64,000 nt of DNA, from contig CBDCAO010000012.1 in the NCBI GenBank assembly GCA_965213935.1, positions 806,001 through 870,000 of the forward strand, in the 5' to 3' direction. The position numbers were made by a program, and so were the translations under genes. This DNA comes from Bin52 sp965213935 (GTDB lineage Bacteria; Pseudomonadota; Alphaproteobacteria; Thalassobaculales; Thalassobaculaceae). Under the pieces are notes generated by a model. That model saw only the letters and a program-made list of their open reading frames with translations. It was not told the DNA's origin and ran no database searches. The first letter of the stretch is position 1, and each line of letters opens with the position of its first letter. Shown in pieces: positions 7,621 through 16,191 of this stretch.

Positions 7621-10548
7621 ATGACCACGGTCGGAACCTCTGTGCCCAGGGTCGAGGACCCCTCGCTCCTGATCGGTGACGGTCGGTTCGCGGACGACCT
7701 CGCCGAACCGCCGGGCTGCCTGCATGGCGCGTTCGTGCGCTCCCCGCATGCCCATGCCCGACTGGTCGCCGTCGACACCGCCGCGGCCGCGGCCATGCCG
7801 GGTGTGCGCGCAATCGTGACCGGGGCCGAGGTCGCGCGACTCACCTCGCCGTTCCTCTGCGGTGTCAGGGTGGCGGCACACCAGTACGCTCTCGCGATCG
7901 ACCGGGTCCGGTACGTGGGCGAGGCGGTGGCACTGGTGGTCGCGGAGGACCGGTACCTGGCCGAAGACGCCGCCGGCCTGATCGTGGTCGCCTACGAACC
8001 GCTGGAGCCGGTGGTGACCCCGGACGGCGCACTCGCGCCCGGAGCACCGGTGCTGCATCCAGACGCCGGTTCCAACCTGCTGCACGAGCGCAGCTTCAGC
8101 TACGGTGACCCCGACGGCGCCTTCGCGGCAACCGACCACGTGGTCTCCACCACGGTTCGCTACCCGCGCAACGCCTGCACGCCGGTCGAAACCTTCGCGG
8201 TGATTGCCGCCTGGCGCGAGGGCGATTCCAGCTACGACGTCACTGCAAACTTCCAGGGACCCTACACGCTGCACACGGTGATGGCCCGGGCACTCGGGGT
8301 CCCCGGCAACCGCCTGCGCGTGCGGACCCCGCCTGATTCCGGAGGTTCGTTCGGAACCAAGCAGGCGGTGTTTCCCTACGTGGTGGCGCTCTCGGTCGCG
8401 GCCCGGATCGTCCGGCGTCCAGTCAAGTGGATCGAGGACCGGCTCGAACACCTGGCCGCCGCCACCTCGGCCACCAGCCGCACGACCACCCTGCGTGCCG
8501 CGGTCGACGGTGACGGCACGGTCCGGGCACTGGACTGGGACCAGATCGAGGACTGCGGCGCCTGGCTCAGGGCGCCGGAACCGGCAACGCTGTACAGGAT
8601 GCACGGCAACATGACCGGCCCCTACGCGATCGGTTCCGTGCGGATCCGCAACCGGGTCGTGGTCAGCAACCGCACGCCGACCGGACTGATGCGGGGGTTT
8701 GGCGGGCCGCAGGTCTACTTTGCGCTCGAGCGCCTCATGGACCGGGCAGCGGCAGAACTCGGGCTCGATGCGCTGGAGTTGCGCCGACGCAACCTGGTGC
8801 CCGCCGACGCCATGCCGTGCACCACCGCTCCGGGCGCGGTGCTCGACGGCGGCGACTATGCCGCGACTGTGGAACGGGCCGTCCGCGACGGCGGGCTGGC
8901 CGAACTCGAGCAGAGACGCGATGCCGCCCGCGGCGAGGGCCGCCTCTACGGGATCGGCCATGCGATGGTGGTCGAGCCGTCGATCTCCAACATGGGATAC
9001 ATCACGACGCTGCTCACCGCGGAACAGCGCGCCCGGGCCGGTCCGAAGAACGGTGCGCTCGCGACCGCCACCGTCGCCGTCGACCCCTCTGGCGCGGTCA
9101 CCGTGTCCGCCGCCTCGATTCCGCAGGGCCAGGGACACCGGACGGTCCTGGCCCAGGTTGTCGGCGACGAACTCGGCCTCGCCCCGTCGCAGATTGTAAC
9201 CGTATCCGAACACGACACGCTGAAGGATGCCTGGTCAATCGCGTCGGGCAACTACTCCAGCCGGTTCGCCGGCGCCGTTGCCGGGGCGGCCAGCCTTGCG
9301 GCCGCCCGGATCGCGGAACGGCTGCGCAGCGCCGCGGCGACGGAACTGAACACCACCGCGGAGAAGATCGAACTCGCGGACGGCATGGCACGGGCTCGGG
9401 ACAATCCCGACAACGCGGTCGCGCTCAACCGCCTGGCGGCCCAGGCGCACTGGGCCCCGCTCTCGGCCAGCCCCGATGACGCCGCCGGCGGTCTCAGGGA
9501 AACCGCGTTCTGGACCCCGCCGGGCCTGCGTGAACCCGACGATCTCGACCGGGTCAATTCCTCCGCCACCTACGGGTTCATCCACGACTACTGCGGTGTG
9601 GAAGTCGACCCCGATGACGGGTCGGTGCGCATTGATCGCTACGTCACCGCGCACGATGCCGGCCGGCTGCTCAACCCGGCTCTCGCCGACGGCCAGATCC
9701 GGGGCGGCTTCGCGCACGGTCTCGGGGCGGCGCTGTTCGAGGAACTCGCCTATCGGCCCGACGGAGCGTTCCTTGCCGGAACCCTGGCCGAGTACTGCGT
9801 GCCGCGCGCGACCGACATCCCCGAGCTGATCGTGCTACACGACCACACCCCGTCTCCGGTCACCCCGACCGGGGCCAGGGGGCTGGGCGAGGGCAACTGC
9901 ATGTCGACACCGGTGTGCCTGGCGAACGCTGTCTCCGACGCGATCGGGGCGGCGGTCGACACGCTGCCGCTTACCCGCCCGCGGATCTGCGCGCTCATCG
10001 GCGAGCCCGAACCGCCCCCGCCGGACCGGAAACCGCCGGCGGCGGCGGAGGGTCCGGAACTGCGCCAGTCGGGCGCCCGCGGCGTTGCCATGCCGCAGTC
10101 GCGGTTGTGGGCGATCATCACCGACCCGGAGCACCTGGTACGGCTGATACCCGGCTGCCACTCACTCGAGCCCACCGGATGCCGTTCCTGGCGCGCGGTC
10201 GCCAGTCTCGGGGCCGGGCCGGTACGCGGCCGGTTCGTTGCCCGGGTCCGGTTCGTCGAGATGCACGAGCCAGACCGACTGGTGATCACCGGCACGGCCG
10301 AGGGCCCGCTCGGATCGGCCAGCGGCCGCGCCATCATCCGGCTCGAAGCAGCCGGGGACGGGGGAACCGATCTCGCCTGGGACTATGTGGTCACGGTCTC
10401 GGGGACCATCGCCGCAGTGGGTGGCCGGGTGTTGAACGGCGCTGTCCGGGCCGTGATCGATCAGGCGTTCGCAAGGCTCGCACCGGAGCCCGGGCCGGGC
10501 GGGTGGCTCGGGCGTGTGCTGCGCCGCCTCCTCGGAGTACGGCGGTGA
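7621..10548 (+). CDS. Molybdenum hydroxylase large subunit fused to a C-terminal CoxG domain (2-furoyl-CoA dehydrogenase HmfA-like)
   Basis: A 975-residue protein of the xanthine dehydrogenase/CO dehydrogenase large-subunit family. It would bind molybdopterin cytosine dinucleotide and hydroxylate its substrate with water. The TPTGLMRGFGGPQ loop is near residue 357; it is not the AYRCSFR loop of true form I CO dehydrogenase. The catalytic Glu757 lies in GARGLGEGN. From about residue 812 a CoxG/SRPBCC domain follows (SRLWAIITDPEHLVRLIPGC, VTVSGTIAAVGGRVL). ATG 7621 is chosen because the protein then starts at the usual SVPRVEDPSLLIGDGRF; no good Shine-Dalgarno sequence precedes it. It is the first gene of the L-M-S-ligase-hydratase operon. 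The furoyl-CoA assignment rests on gene order and family only. Confidence 0.75.
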   Translation: MTTVGTSVPRVEDPSLLIGDGRFADDLAEPPGCLHGAFVRSPHAHARLVAVDTAAAAAMPGVRAIVTGAEVARLTSPFLCGVRVAAHQYALAIDRVRYVGEAVALVVAEDRYLAEDAAGLIVVAYEPLEPVVTPDGALAPGAPVLHPDAGSNLLHERSFSYGDPDGAFAATDHVVSTTVRYPRNACTPVETFAVIAAWREGDSSYDVTANFQGPYTLHTVMARALGVPGNRLRVRTPPDSGGSFGTKQAVFPYVVALSVAARIVRRPVKWIEDRLEHLAAATSATSRTTTLRAAVDGDGTVRALDWDQIEDCGAWLRAPEPATLYRMHGNMTGPYAIGSVRIRNRVVVSNRTPTGLMRGFGGPQVYFALERLMDRAAAELGLDALELRRRNLVPADAMPCTTAPGAVLDGGDYAATVERAVRDGGLAELEQRRDAARGEGRLYGIGHAMVVEPSISNMGYITTLLTAEQRARAGPKNGALATATVAVDPSGAVTVSAASIPQGQGHRTVLAQVVGDELGLAPSQIVTVSEHDTLKDAWSIASGNYSSRFAGAVAGAASLAAARIAERLRSAAATELNTTAEKIELADGMARARDNPDNAVALNRLAAQAHWAPLSASPDDAAGGLRETAFWTPPGLREPDDLDRVNSSATYGFIHDYCGVEVDPDDGSVRIDRYVTAHDAGRLLNPALADGQIRGGFAHGLGAALFEELAYRPDGAFLAGTLAEYCVPRATDIPELIVLHDHTPSPVTPTGARGLGEGNCMSTPVCLANAVSDAIGAAVDTLPLTRPRICALIGEPEPPPPDRKPPAAAEGPELRQSGARGVAMPQSRLWAIITDPEHLVRLIPGCHSLEPTGCRSWRAVASLGAGPVRGRFVARVRFVEMHEPDRLVITGTAEGPLGSASGRAIIRLEAAGDGGTDLAWDYVVTVSGTIAAVGGRVLNGAVRAVIDQAFARLAPEPGPGGWLGRVLRRLLGVRR

Positions 10549-11375
10549 AACCGGCGTCCTTCGCCTACGCCCGGCCGGACACCCTCGACGAGGCGCTCGA
10601 GCTGCTGGCGCAGCACGGTGCCAATGCCCGGGTGCTCGCCGGCGGACAGTCCCTTGCCGCCATGCTCAACATGCGCCTGGTGCAGCCGCGGGTGCTGGTC
10701 GACATCTCCGGCCTCGCCCAACTCGACACCATCGACGCCGAAGACACAACGGTAACCGTGGGCGCCTCGGTCACCCAGGCCGCGGTACTTCGCTGGCCCG
10801 GGCTCGCCGTCCAGCCCCTGCTCGCGGCAGCCCTGCCCTGCGTCGGCCATCCGCAGACCCGGGAACGTGGAACGGTATGCGGATCACTCGCGCACGGGGA
10901 TCCGAGCGCCGAACTGCCGCTGGTACTCGCCGTGCTCGGGGGCGAGGTGGTGCTGCAGAAACGTGGCCGTCGGCGCCGGGTGGCGGCATCACGGTTCCAG
11001 CAGGGCGTGATGCTGACCGACATTGGCGAAGACGAACTGGTGACCGCGGCCAGCTTCCCGATCCGGCGCGGTCCGCTCGCAACCGCGTTTCGCGAGGTCA
11101 GCCCGCGTCGCGGCGACTTCGCCATCCTGGCGGTGGGCGCCGTTGCCGACCCCGCGGGGGTGACGGTCGGCTTCGGAGGCATCGCCGATACTCCCCTGGT
11201 CCGAAGGCTCGAGCATCTCGAGGCCGACGCCCTCGCCGATGCGCTCAATGCGATCGCCTGGGAAGCGGGCGGCGACAGCGACATGCACGCACCGGCTTCC
11301 TATCGCCGGCACCTGGTCCGTCGCCTGGGAGCTGCAACCATCCGCGAGGCATGCGATGCGCTACCTCGAGCCTGA
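10545..11375 (+). CDS. Molybdenum hydroxylase FAD-binding (medium) subunit, CoxM/HmfB-like
   Basis: A 276-residue FAD subunit that passes electrons from the iron-sulfur subunit to the acceptor. The two FAD-binding motifs are AGGQSLAAMLNMR (residues 32-44) and TVCGSLAHGDPSAELP (110-125). It starts with GTG at 10545, overlapping the large-subunit TGA (GTGA), a typical coupled start. The next gene begins inside its last 20 bp. Confidence 0.85.
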   Translation: MKPASFAYARPDTLDEALELLAQHGANARVLAGGQSLAAMLNMRLVQPRVLVDISGLAQLDTIDAEDTTVTVGASVTQAAVLRWPGLAVQPLLAAALPCVGHPQTRERGTVCGSLAHGDPSAELPLVLAVLGGEVVLQKRGRRRRVAASRFQQGVMLTDIGEDELVTAASFPIRRGPLATAFREVSPRRGDFAILAVGAVADPAGVTVGFGGIADTPLVRRLEHLEADALADALNAIAWEAGGDSDMHAPASYRRHLVRRLGAATIREACDALPRA

Positions 11376-11844
11376 CCGGCGTCACCGGGTGCGGCTGTGC
11401 GTCAACGGCACTTCCGCCGCAGGCGACGCCGAACCGCGGACGCTGCTCAGCGACTTCCTGCGGCACGAACTCGGCTTGACCGGAACCCACGTCGGGTGCG
11501 AACACGGCGTCTGCGGTGCCTGCACCGTCCTGCTCGACGGCCGACCTGCCCGGTCCTGCCTGCTCTACGCGGTCCAGGTCCACGGCCGGACCCTCTCCAC
11601 CGTCGAGGGACTGGCAGCGGGCGGCAGCCTGACCGGCCTGCAACAGGCCCTCGCGCGCCACCATGCCGTCCAGTGCGGCTTCTGTACTCCGGGGATCCTC
11701 ATGTCGCTCACCTGCCTGCTGGAACAGGAGCCCGGGGCCGGAGAGGAGCGAGTTCGCGAGGCGCTCTCCGGTCACATCTGCCGCTGCACCGGCTACGAGG
11801 CGCTCGTGCGCGCGGCGCTGGATGCGCTGGGCGAGACAGGCTGA
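11356..11844 (+). CDS. Molybdenum hydroxylase iron-sulfur (small) subunit, CoxS/HmfC-like
   Basis: A 162-residue protein with two [2Fe-2S] clusters. The plant-ferredoxin-like cluster uses Cys48, Cys53, Cys56 and Cys68 (GCEHGVCGACTV). The second, helical cluster uses Cys107, Cys110, Cys142 and Cys144 (CGFCTPG, CRCTGY). It relays electrons from the molybdenum centre to FAD. The ATG at 11356 overlaps the coxM-like gene by 20 bp, and its stop overlaps the following ligase ATG by one base. Confidence 0.9.
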   Translation: MRYLEPDRRHRVRLCVNGTSAAGDAEPRTLLSDFLRHELGLTGTHVGCEHGVCGACTVLLDGRPARSCLLYAVQVHGRTLSTVEGLAAGGSLTGLQQALARHHAVQCGFCTPGILMSLTCLLEQEPGAGEERVREALSGHICRCTGYEALVRAALDALGETG

Positions 11845-13367
11845 TGTTCGATCTCGGCCGCGGGTTCCTGGCAAGCGCGGCACGCGAACCCGACCGGATT
11901 GCGCTCAGCGACGGCACCCTGCGGCTGACATGGCGCCAGTGGGAGCGCGCGGCACGCGAGCTTGCCGGCGGCCTGCTGCGCTTCGGCCTCGAGCCGGGCG
12001 ACCACGTCGTGACCCTGCTGACCAACCGGCACGAGGCGGCAACCCTTCACATCGCCTGCCAGCTGGCCGGCCTGGTGATCACCCCGCTCAACTGGCGGGC
12101 ATCGGCCGAGGAGATCGGCCATGTGCTTGCGGACGCCGAGGCGCGGGTCCTGGTCCACGAACCGCTGGTCGCGGACCGGGTCGAAGCCTGCCCGGGCATC
12201 GCCGCCGTCCGTCTCGTGGGGCTCGACGGCGCCGCCGGCACGCCTTGGGAGGATCTGTGGGGTGCGGGGGCGGTTACGCCGGCCGCCTCGCGCGACGACA
12301 CCTCGGTGATGCTCTACACCTCGGGAACCACCGGACGTGGCAAGGGGGTGCCGCGCAGCCATGGGGCGGAACGCGCCGCCGCCGTGGCCCACGTGGCCCA
12401 GAACCTGTACCGGCCGGGCGAAGTCGTCCTCGGGGTCATGCCGCTCTATCACACCATGGGTGTGCGGGCCCTGCTCGCCTCGATTGTCGTGAGCGGGCAT
12501 TTCGTCTGCCAGCGCCGGTTCGATCCGGCGGCGGCGCTGGCGCTGATCGCACGCGAACGGATCAGCGCACTCTACCTGGTGCCGACGCTGTACCATGACC
12601 TCCTGGAGGCACCCGATTTTGCAACCGCGGATATCAGCTCGGTCCGCAGGCTGGGATTTGCCGGCCAGACCATGACCGACGGGCTGGTGGCACGGCTCGA
12701 CGCCGTTTTTCGGCCGGAACTGTTCGTCAACCACTACGGCTCGTCGGAAATCTACACCTTCACCGTCGAGACCGATGCCGCCGGCAAGCCGGGGTCCGCC
12801 GGCAAGGCCGGGATCAACCAGGAGATCAGGGTGGTCGCCCTCGACGACCCGGATCCCGGCCAGCAGGTCGCGGCCGGTGTCGAGGGCCAGATCATCGCCG
12901 CACTCGACGGCGACGAGGCCTTCGACGGCTACTGGAAACGTCCCGACGCCGACGCCGACGCCCTGCGTGACGGCTGGTACTACACGGGCGATATCGGCTA
13001 CCGCGACCGGGACGGCGACCTGTTCGTGACCGGCAGGGTCGACGACATGATCATCTCGGGCGGCGAGAACATCCTTCCCGCCGAGATCGAGAGCGTGCTG
13101 TCGCTGCACCCCGCCGTCGGAGAAGTCGCGGTGGTGGGCATGCCGCACCCGCGCTGGGGTGCACAGGTGACGGCCTTTCTGACCCGGAGCGGGAAGGTGG
13201 AGGCCGACGAACTCGAGCGCTGGTGCCGCACCAGCAGCCTGGCCGACTTCAAGCGGCCGCGGCAGTACGTATTCGTCGCCGCCATCCCGAAGTCTCCGGT
13301 GGGAAAAATCCTGCGCCGCCTGCTCGTGGCGGGAGACTGGGAACCGGAAAACGGGGAGCGCACATGA
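11844..13367 (+). CDS. AMP-dependent acyl/aryl-CoA ligase (2-furoate-CoA ligase HmfD-like)
   Basis: A 507-residue adenylate-forming enzyme of the 4-chlorobenzoate/benzoate-CoA ligase type. The P-loop YTSGTTGRGKG is at residues 158-168, GWYYTGD with ATP-ribose-binding Asp383 at 377-383, and the adenylation lysine is Lys488 in KSPVGKILRR. It would activate a carboxylic acid to its CoA thioester, which the upstream molybdenum hydroxylase then hydroxylates. In furoate-degrading bacteria HmfD does this to 2-furoate and the gene sits in this same position. The ATG overlaps the previous stop (ATGA class). Confidence 0.8.
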   Translation: MFDLGRGFLASAAREPDRIALSDGTLRLTWRQWERAARELAGGLLRFGLEPGDHVVTLLTNRHEAATLHIACQLAGLVITPLNWRASAEEIGHVLADAEARVLVHEPLVADRVEACPGIAAVRLVGLDGAAGTPWEDLWGAGAVTPAASRDDTSVMLYTSGTTGRGKGVPRSHGAERAAAVAHVAQNLYRPGEVVLGVMPLYHTMGVRALLASIVVSGHFVCQRRFDPAAALALIARERISALYLVPTLYHDLLEAPDFATADISSVRRLGFAGQTMTDGLVARLDAVFRPELFVNHYGSSEIYTFTVETDAAGKPGSAGKAGINQEIRVVALDDPDPGQQVAAGVEGQIIAALDGDEAFDGYWKRPDADADALRDGWYYTGDIGYRDRDGDLFVTGRVDDMIISGGENILPAEIESVLSLHPAVGEVAVVGMPHPRWGAQVTAFLTRSGKVEADELERWCRTSSLADFKRPRQYVFVAAIPKSPVGKILRRLLVAGDWEPENGERT

Positions 13368-14140
13368 CAGGGACACACGACGGTTTCAGGGTGGAGGTCG
13401 ACGCCGCCGGTGAGCGCGGCGACATCATCATCGACCGCCCGCCGCTCAACATCATCGAGATGCCGCAGCGCGAGGCGCTGCGCGAGAGTTTCGAGGCGCT
13501 TGACCGCGACTCCCGGGTGCGGGTCATCGTGCTCCGCGCCGAGGGCCGGCATTTCTCCTCGGGCGGAAACATCGCGGGCTTCCTCGCGGCCAGCCCCGAG
13601 CACGTCTCCAGACTGGCCGACAACATCGCGGCACCGGCCCGGTGCCGCAAACCCGTGATCGCGGCCAATCGCGGCTATACCTTTGGCGTCGGTTTCGAAC
13701 TCTCGCTCGCCTGCGACTTTCGGCTCGCCTCTGAAACAGCACTCTATGCCCTGCCCGAACAGCGGATCGGCCAGATCCCGGGCTCCGGTGGCTCGATCCG
13801 GTTGCTGCACATGATCGGGATGCAGCGGACCAAGGACATGACCCTTCGTTCCCGCCGGATCTCGGGCGCGGAGGCGAGAGACTGGGGTATGGTGCTCGAC
13901 TGTGTGCCCGACGACGGGCTCGAGGCCGCGACCGACCGGCTGGTCGAGGAACTGCGCGGCTTCTCGCCGCTCGCGCAACGCACCATCAAGGGGGTGCTGA
14001 ACGCCGCCCAGAACACCACCGTCGAAGCCGGAATCGAGATCGAGGGCAACGCCTACGGCCGCCTGCGGACCTCTGCGGACTTCGCGGAAGGCGTTGCCGC
14101 CTTCCACGAGAAACGCCCGGCGAGGTTCACCGGCTCGTAG
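13364..14140 (+). CDS. Enoyl-CoA hydratase/isomerase family protein (HmfE-like)
   Basis: A 258-residue crotonase-fold enzyme. The oxyanion-hole segments are HFSSGGNIAGFL (near residues 63-74) and GYTFGVGFELSLACDFR (103-119). PEQRIGQIPGSGG carries the Glu equivalent to hydratase Glu144; at the second catalytic position the sequence has Asp (KDM) rather than Glu. It starts at ATG 13364, overlapping the ligase stop by 4 bp. In the hmf pathway the equivalent enzyme opens the ring tautomer of 5-hydroxy-2-furoyl-CoA to give 2-oxoglutaroyl-CoA; that role here is inferred. Its last 14 bp overlap the convergent htpG. Confidence 0.75.
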   Translation: MTGTHDGFRVEVDAAGERGDIIIDRPPLNIIEMPQREALRESFEALDRDSRVRVIVLRAEGRHFSSGGNIAGFLAASPEHVSRLADNIAAPARCRKPVIAANRGYTFGVGFELSLACDFRLASETALYALPEQRIGQIPGSGGSIRLLHMIGMQRTKDMTLRSRRISGAEARDWGMVLDCVPDDGLEAATDRLVEELRGFSPLAQRTIKGVLNAAQNTTVEAGIEIEGNAYGRLRTSADFAEGVAAFHEKRPARFTGS

Positions 14141-16037
14141 GAGCGGTGTAGCCGAGTTCCATGACCCGGGACAGCCGGGAGGCGAAGGCCCTGACATCGG
14201 CGACCGGTTCACCGTCCATGATCCGTGCCTGATCGAGCAACAGGAAGGCGGCGTCCTCGATCTCGGGTCCGCTTTCCCCCTGCTCGATGCGCCTGGCGAG
14301 CCCCTTGATCAACCGGTGCCCCGGATTGATCTCCAGGACCCGCGGCGAGGCCTCCTGAACCTGCTTGTGCTGGCGCAGGATGCGCTCGAGGTTCATGTCC
14401 ATGTCACCCTCGTCCGCTATCAGACAGACGGCGGAGTCGGTCAGCCTTACCGACGCCCGCACGTCCTTGACCGCGTCTCCCAGCGTGAGCCTGATCGAGG
14501 CGATCAACGGTGCGACGTCACCCGATTCGGAGCTCTCCGGACTGTCGGCCCCCTCCTCGTCCGGCGTCTCTTCCGGCGCGATGGCGTCGAGCTCGGCGGT
14601 TCCCCGGGTTACCGAACTGAACTGCTTGCCCTCGTAACCCTCGAACATCGACGAGATCCAGAAGTCGTCGACCGGATCCGACAACAGCAGCACCTCGACA
14701 CCGCGGGCGGTGAAACCCTCGAGATGCGGCGAGTTGCTCACGGCGTCATGCGATTCGCCGGTGATGTAGAAGATATGCTCCTGCCCGTCCTTCATCGCCT
14801 CGACATACTCGGCCAGGCTGACCAGCCCGTCCCTGGTCGAGGTTCTGAACCGCACAAGCTGCAGCAGGGTGTCGCGGTGTTCGTTGCCGAACCCGTACAG
14901 ACCCTCCTTCAACACCGGTCCGAACCGGTCCCAGAACTCTGAGTACTGCTCCGTGTCATCCTTTGCCCGGTTCCCCAGTTCGGTCAGGACCCGGCGGGTC
15001 ACCGCACCGCTGATCGCCGTCAGCATCGGGTTCTTCTGAAGCAGTTCGCGACTGACGTTGAGCGGCAGGTCCTCGCAGTCGATGACACCGCGCATGAAAC
15101 GGAGCCACTCGGGTACCAGCCCCTTGCAGTCATCGGTGATGAACACCCGCTTCACGTACAGCCGCAGACGGTTCCGGCGCTCCGGGTCGTAGAGCTCCGT
15201 CGTGGCCGCGGATGGAACGAACAGCAGGGCGCTGTACTCGTAGCGGCCTTCGGCCCGCCAGTGGATGGTCTGCCACGGCTCGTCGAACGAGCGCGAAACG
15301 TGACGGTAGAACTCGGTGTACTGCTGCTCGGTGATGTCTCCCCTCGGCCTGGTCCACAGGGCCGACGCCTCGTTGACCGTCTCGTCACTGTCACCGGAGG
15401 CAAGGCGGATCGGCACCGCGATGTGATCGGAATAGGTTTTCACGATCGACTGCAGCCTCGCGGCCTCGAGGAACTCCGCCGCGTCTTCCTTCAGGTGCAG
15501 GGTGATGATGCTGCCGCGTCCCGCCTTCTCCGACGGTGCCACGGTGTAGGACCCGAGCCCGTCCGAACGCCAGATCCACGCGGTTTCATCGCCGGCCCTG
15601 CGGGTCAGCACCTCCACTTCCGATGCAACCATGAAGGCGGAATAGAACCCGACGCCGAACTGTCCGATCAGCCCGACGTCCTGCTTCTCGTCGCCCGAGA
15701 GATTATCGAGGAACGCGCCGGTTCCGGAACGGGCGATGGTACCCAGATTCTCATGCAGTTCGGCCTCGTTCATGCCAACGCCATTGTCGGATACCGTAAG
15801 CGTGCGGGCATCGGCGCTTGCCGCCAGGCGGATCGCAAACTCCGGGTCGCCGCGGGTCAGGTCGGGATCGGTCAGCGAGAGATAGCGCAGCCTGTCACAT
15901 GCATCCGCGGCATTCGACACCAGCTCCCTCAGGAACACCTCGCGCTCGCTGTAAAGCGAATTCGCGACAATATGCAGCAACTTGCTGACTTCCGCCTGGA
16001 ACGTCCGAGTTTCCACACTTCCGGTCTGTGCAGTCAT
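14127..16037 (-). CDS. htpG: Molecular chaperone HtpG (Hsp90)
   Basis: A 636-residue bacterial Hsp90, full length. The GHKL ATPase domain opens with RTFQAEVSKLLHIVANSLYS and has ELVSNAADACDRLR, DNGVGMNEAEL and IGQFGVGFYSAFMVA (about residues 110-190). The middle domain contains the ATP-contacting Arg of VSRELLQ, and the C-terminal dimerisation region runs from about 510. It acts in the cytoplasm on late folding intermediates. Transcription converges with the hydratase-like gene. No clear heat-shock promoter was found upstream. Confidence 0.97.
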   Translation of the reverse strand: MTAQTGSVETRTFQAEVSKLLHIVANSLYSEREVFLRELVSNAADACDRLRYLSLTDPDLTRGDPEFAIRLAASADARTLTVSDNGVGMNEAELHENLGTIARSGTGAFLDNLSGDEKQDVGLIGQFGVGFYSAFMVASEVEVLTRRAGDETAWIWRSDGLGSYTVAPSEKAGRGSIITLHLKEDAAEFLEAARLQSIVKTYSDHIAVPIRLASGDSDETVNEASALWTRPRGDITEQQYTEFYRHVSRSFDEPWQTIHWRAEGRYEYSALLFVPSAATTELYDPERRNRLRLYVKRVFITDDCKGLVPEWLRFMRGVIDCEDLPLNVSRELLQKNPMLTAISGAVTRRVLTELGNRAKDDTEQYSEFWDRFGPVLKEGLYGFGNEHRDTLLQLVRFRTSTRDGLVSLAEYVEAMKDGQEHIFYITGESHDAVSNSPHLEGFTARGVEVLLLSDPVDDFWISSMFEGYEGKQFSSVTRGTAELDAIAPEETPDEEGADSPESSESGDVAPLIASIRLTLGDAVKDVRASVRLTDSAVCLIADEGDMDMNLERILRQHKQVQEASPRVLEINPGHRLIKGLARRIEQGESGPEIEDAAFLLLDQARIMDGEPVADVRAFASRLSRVMELGYTAPTSR

Positions 16038-16191
16038 TGTGAAGCTACCTCCGTCTCTTGCCCGCTGGCCTCACCGCGTACCGACCCGTGTCCGCCCCGT
16101 CGGTTCCGGGGGCGATTTTGTCGCTGATATGTGCAAGATTGGCGCACGGCGCAAGCCCCTGCGCCAACGTCGCGTCGACGAGGGCCATGCC

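Noticed and set aside
14127..14140. 14-bp convergent overlap of the hydratase-like gene and htpG
   Set aside because: Short tail overlaps of this size, like the 16-bp one at 19606-19621, are common in compact genomes and need no special explanation.
16105..16140. Heat-shock (RpoH) promoter for htpG
   Set aside because: A CTTGCA on the minus strand is present, but the nearest CCCC-type -10 lies 19 bp away and lacks the AT-rich end; spacing does not fit.
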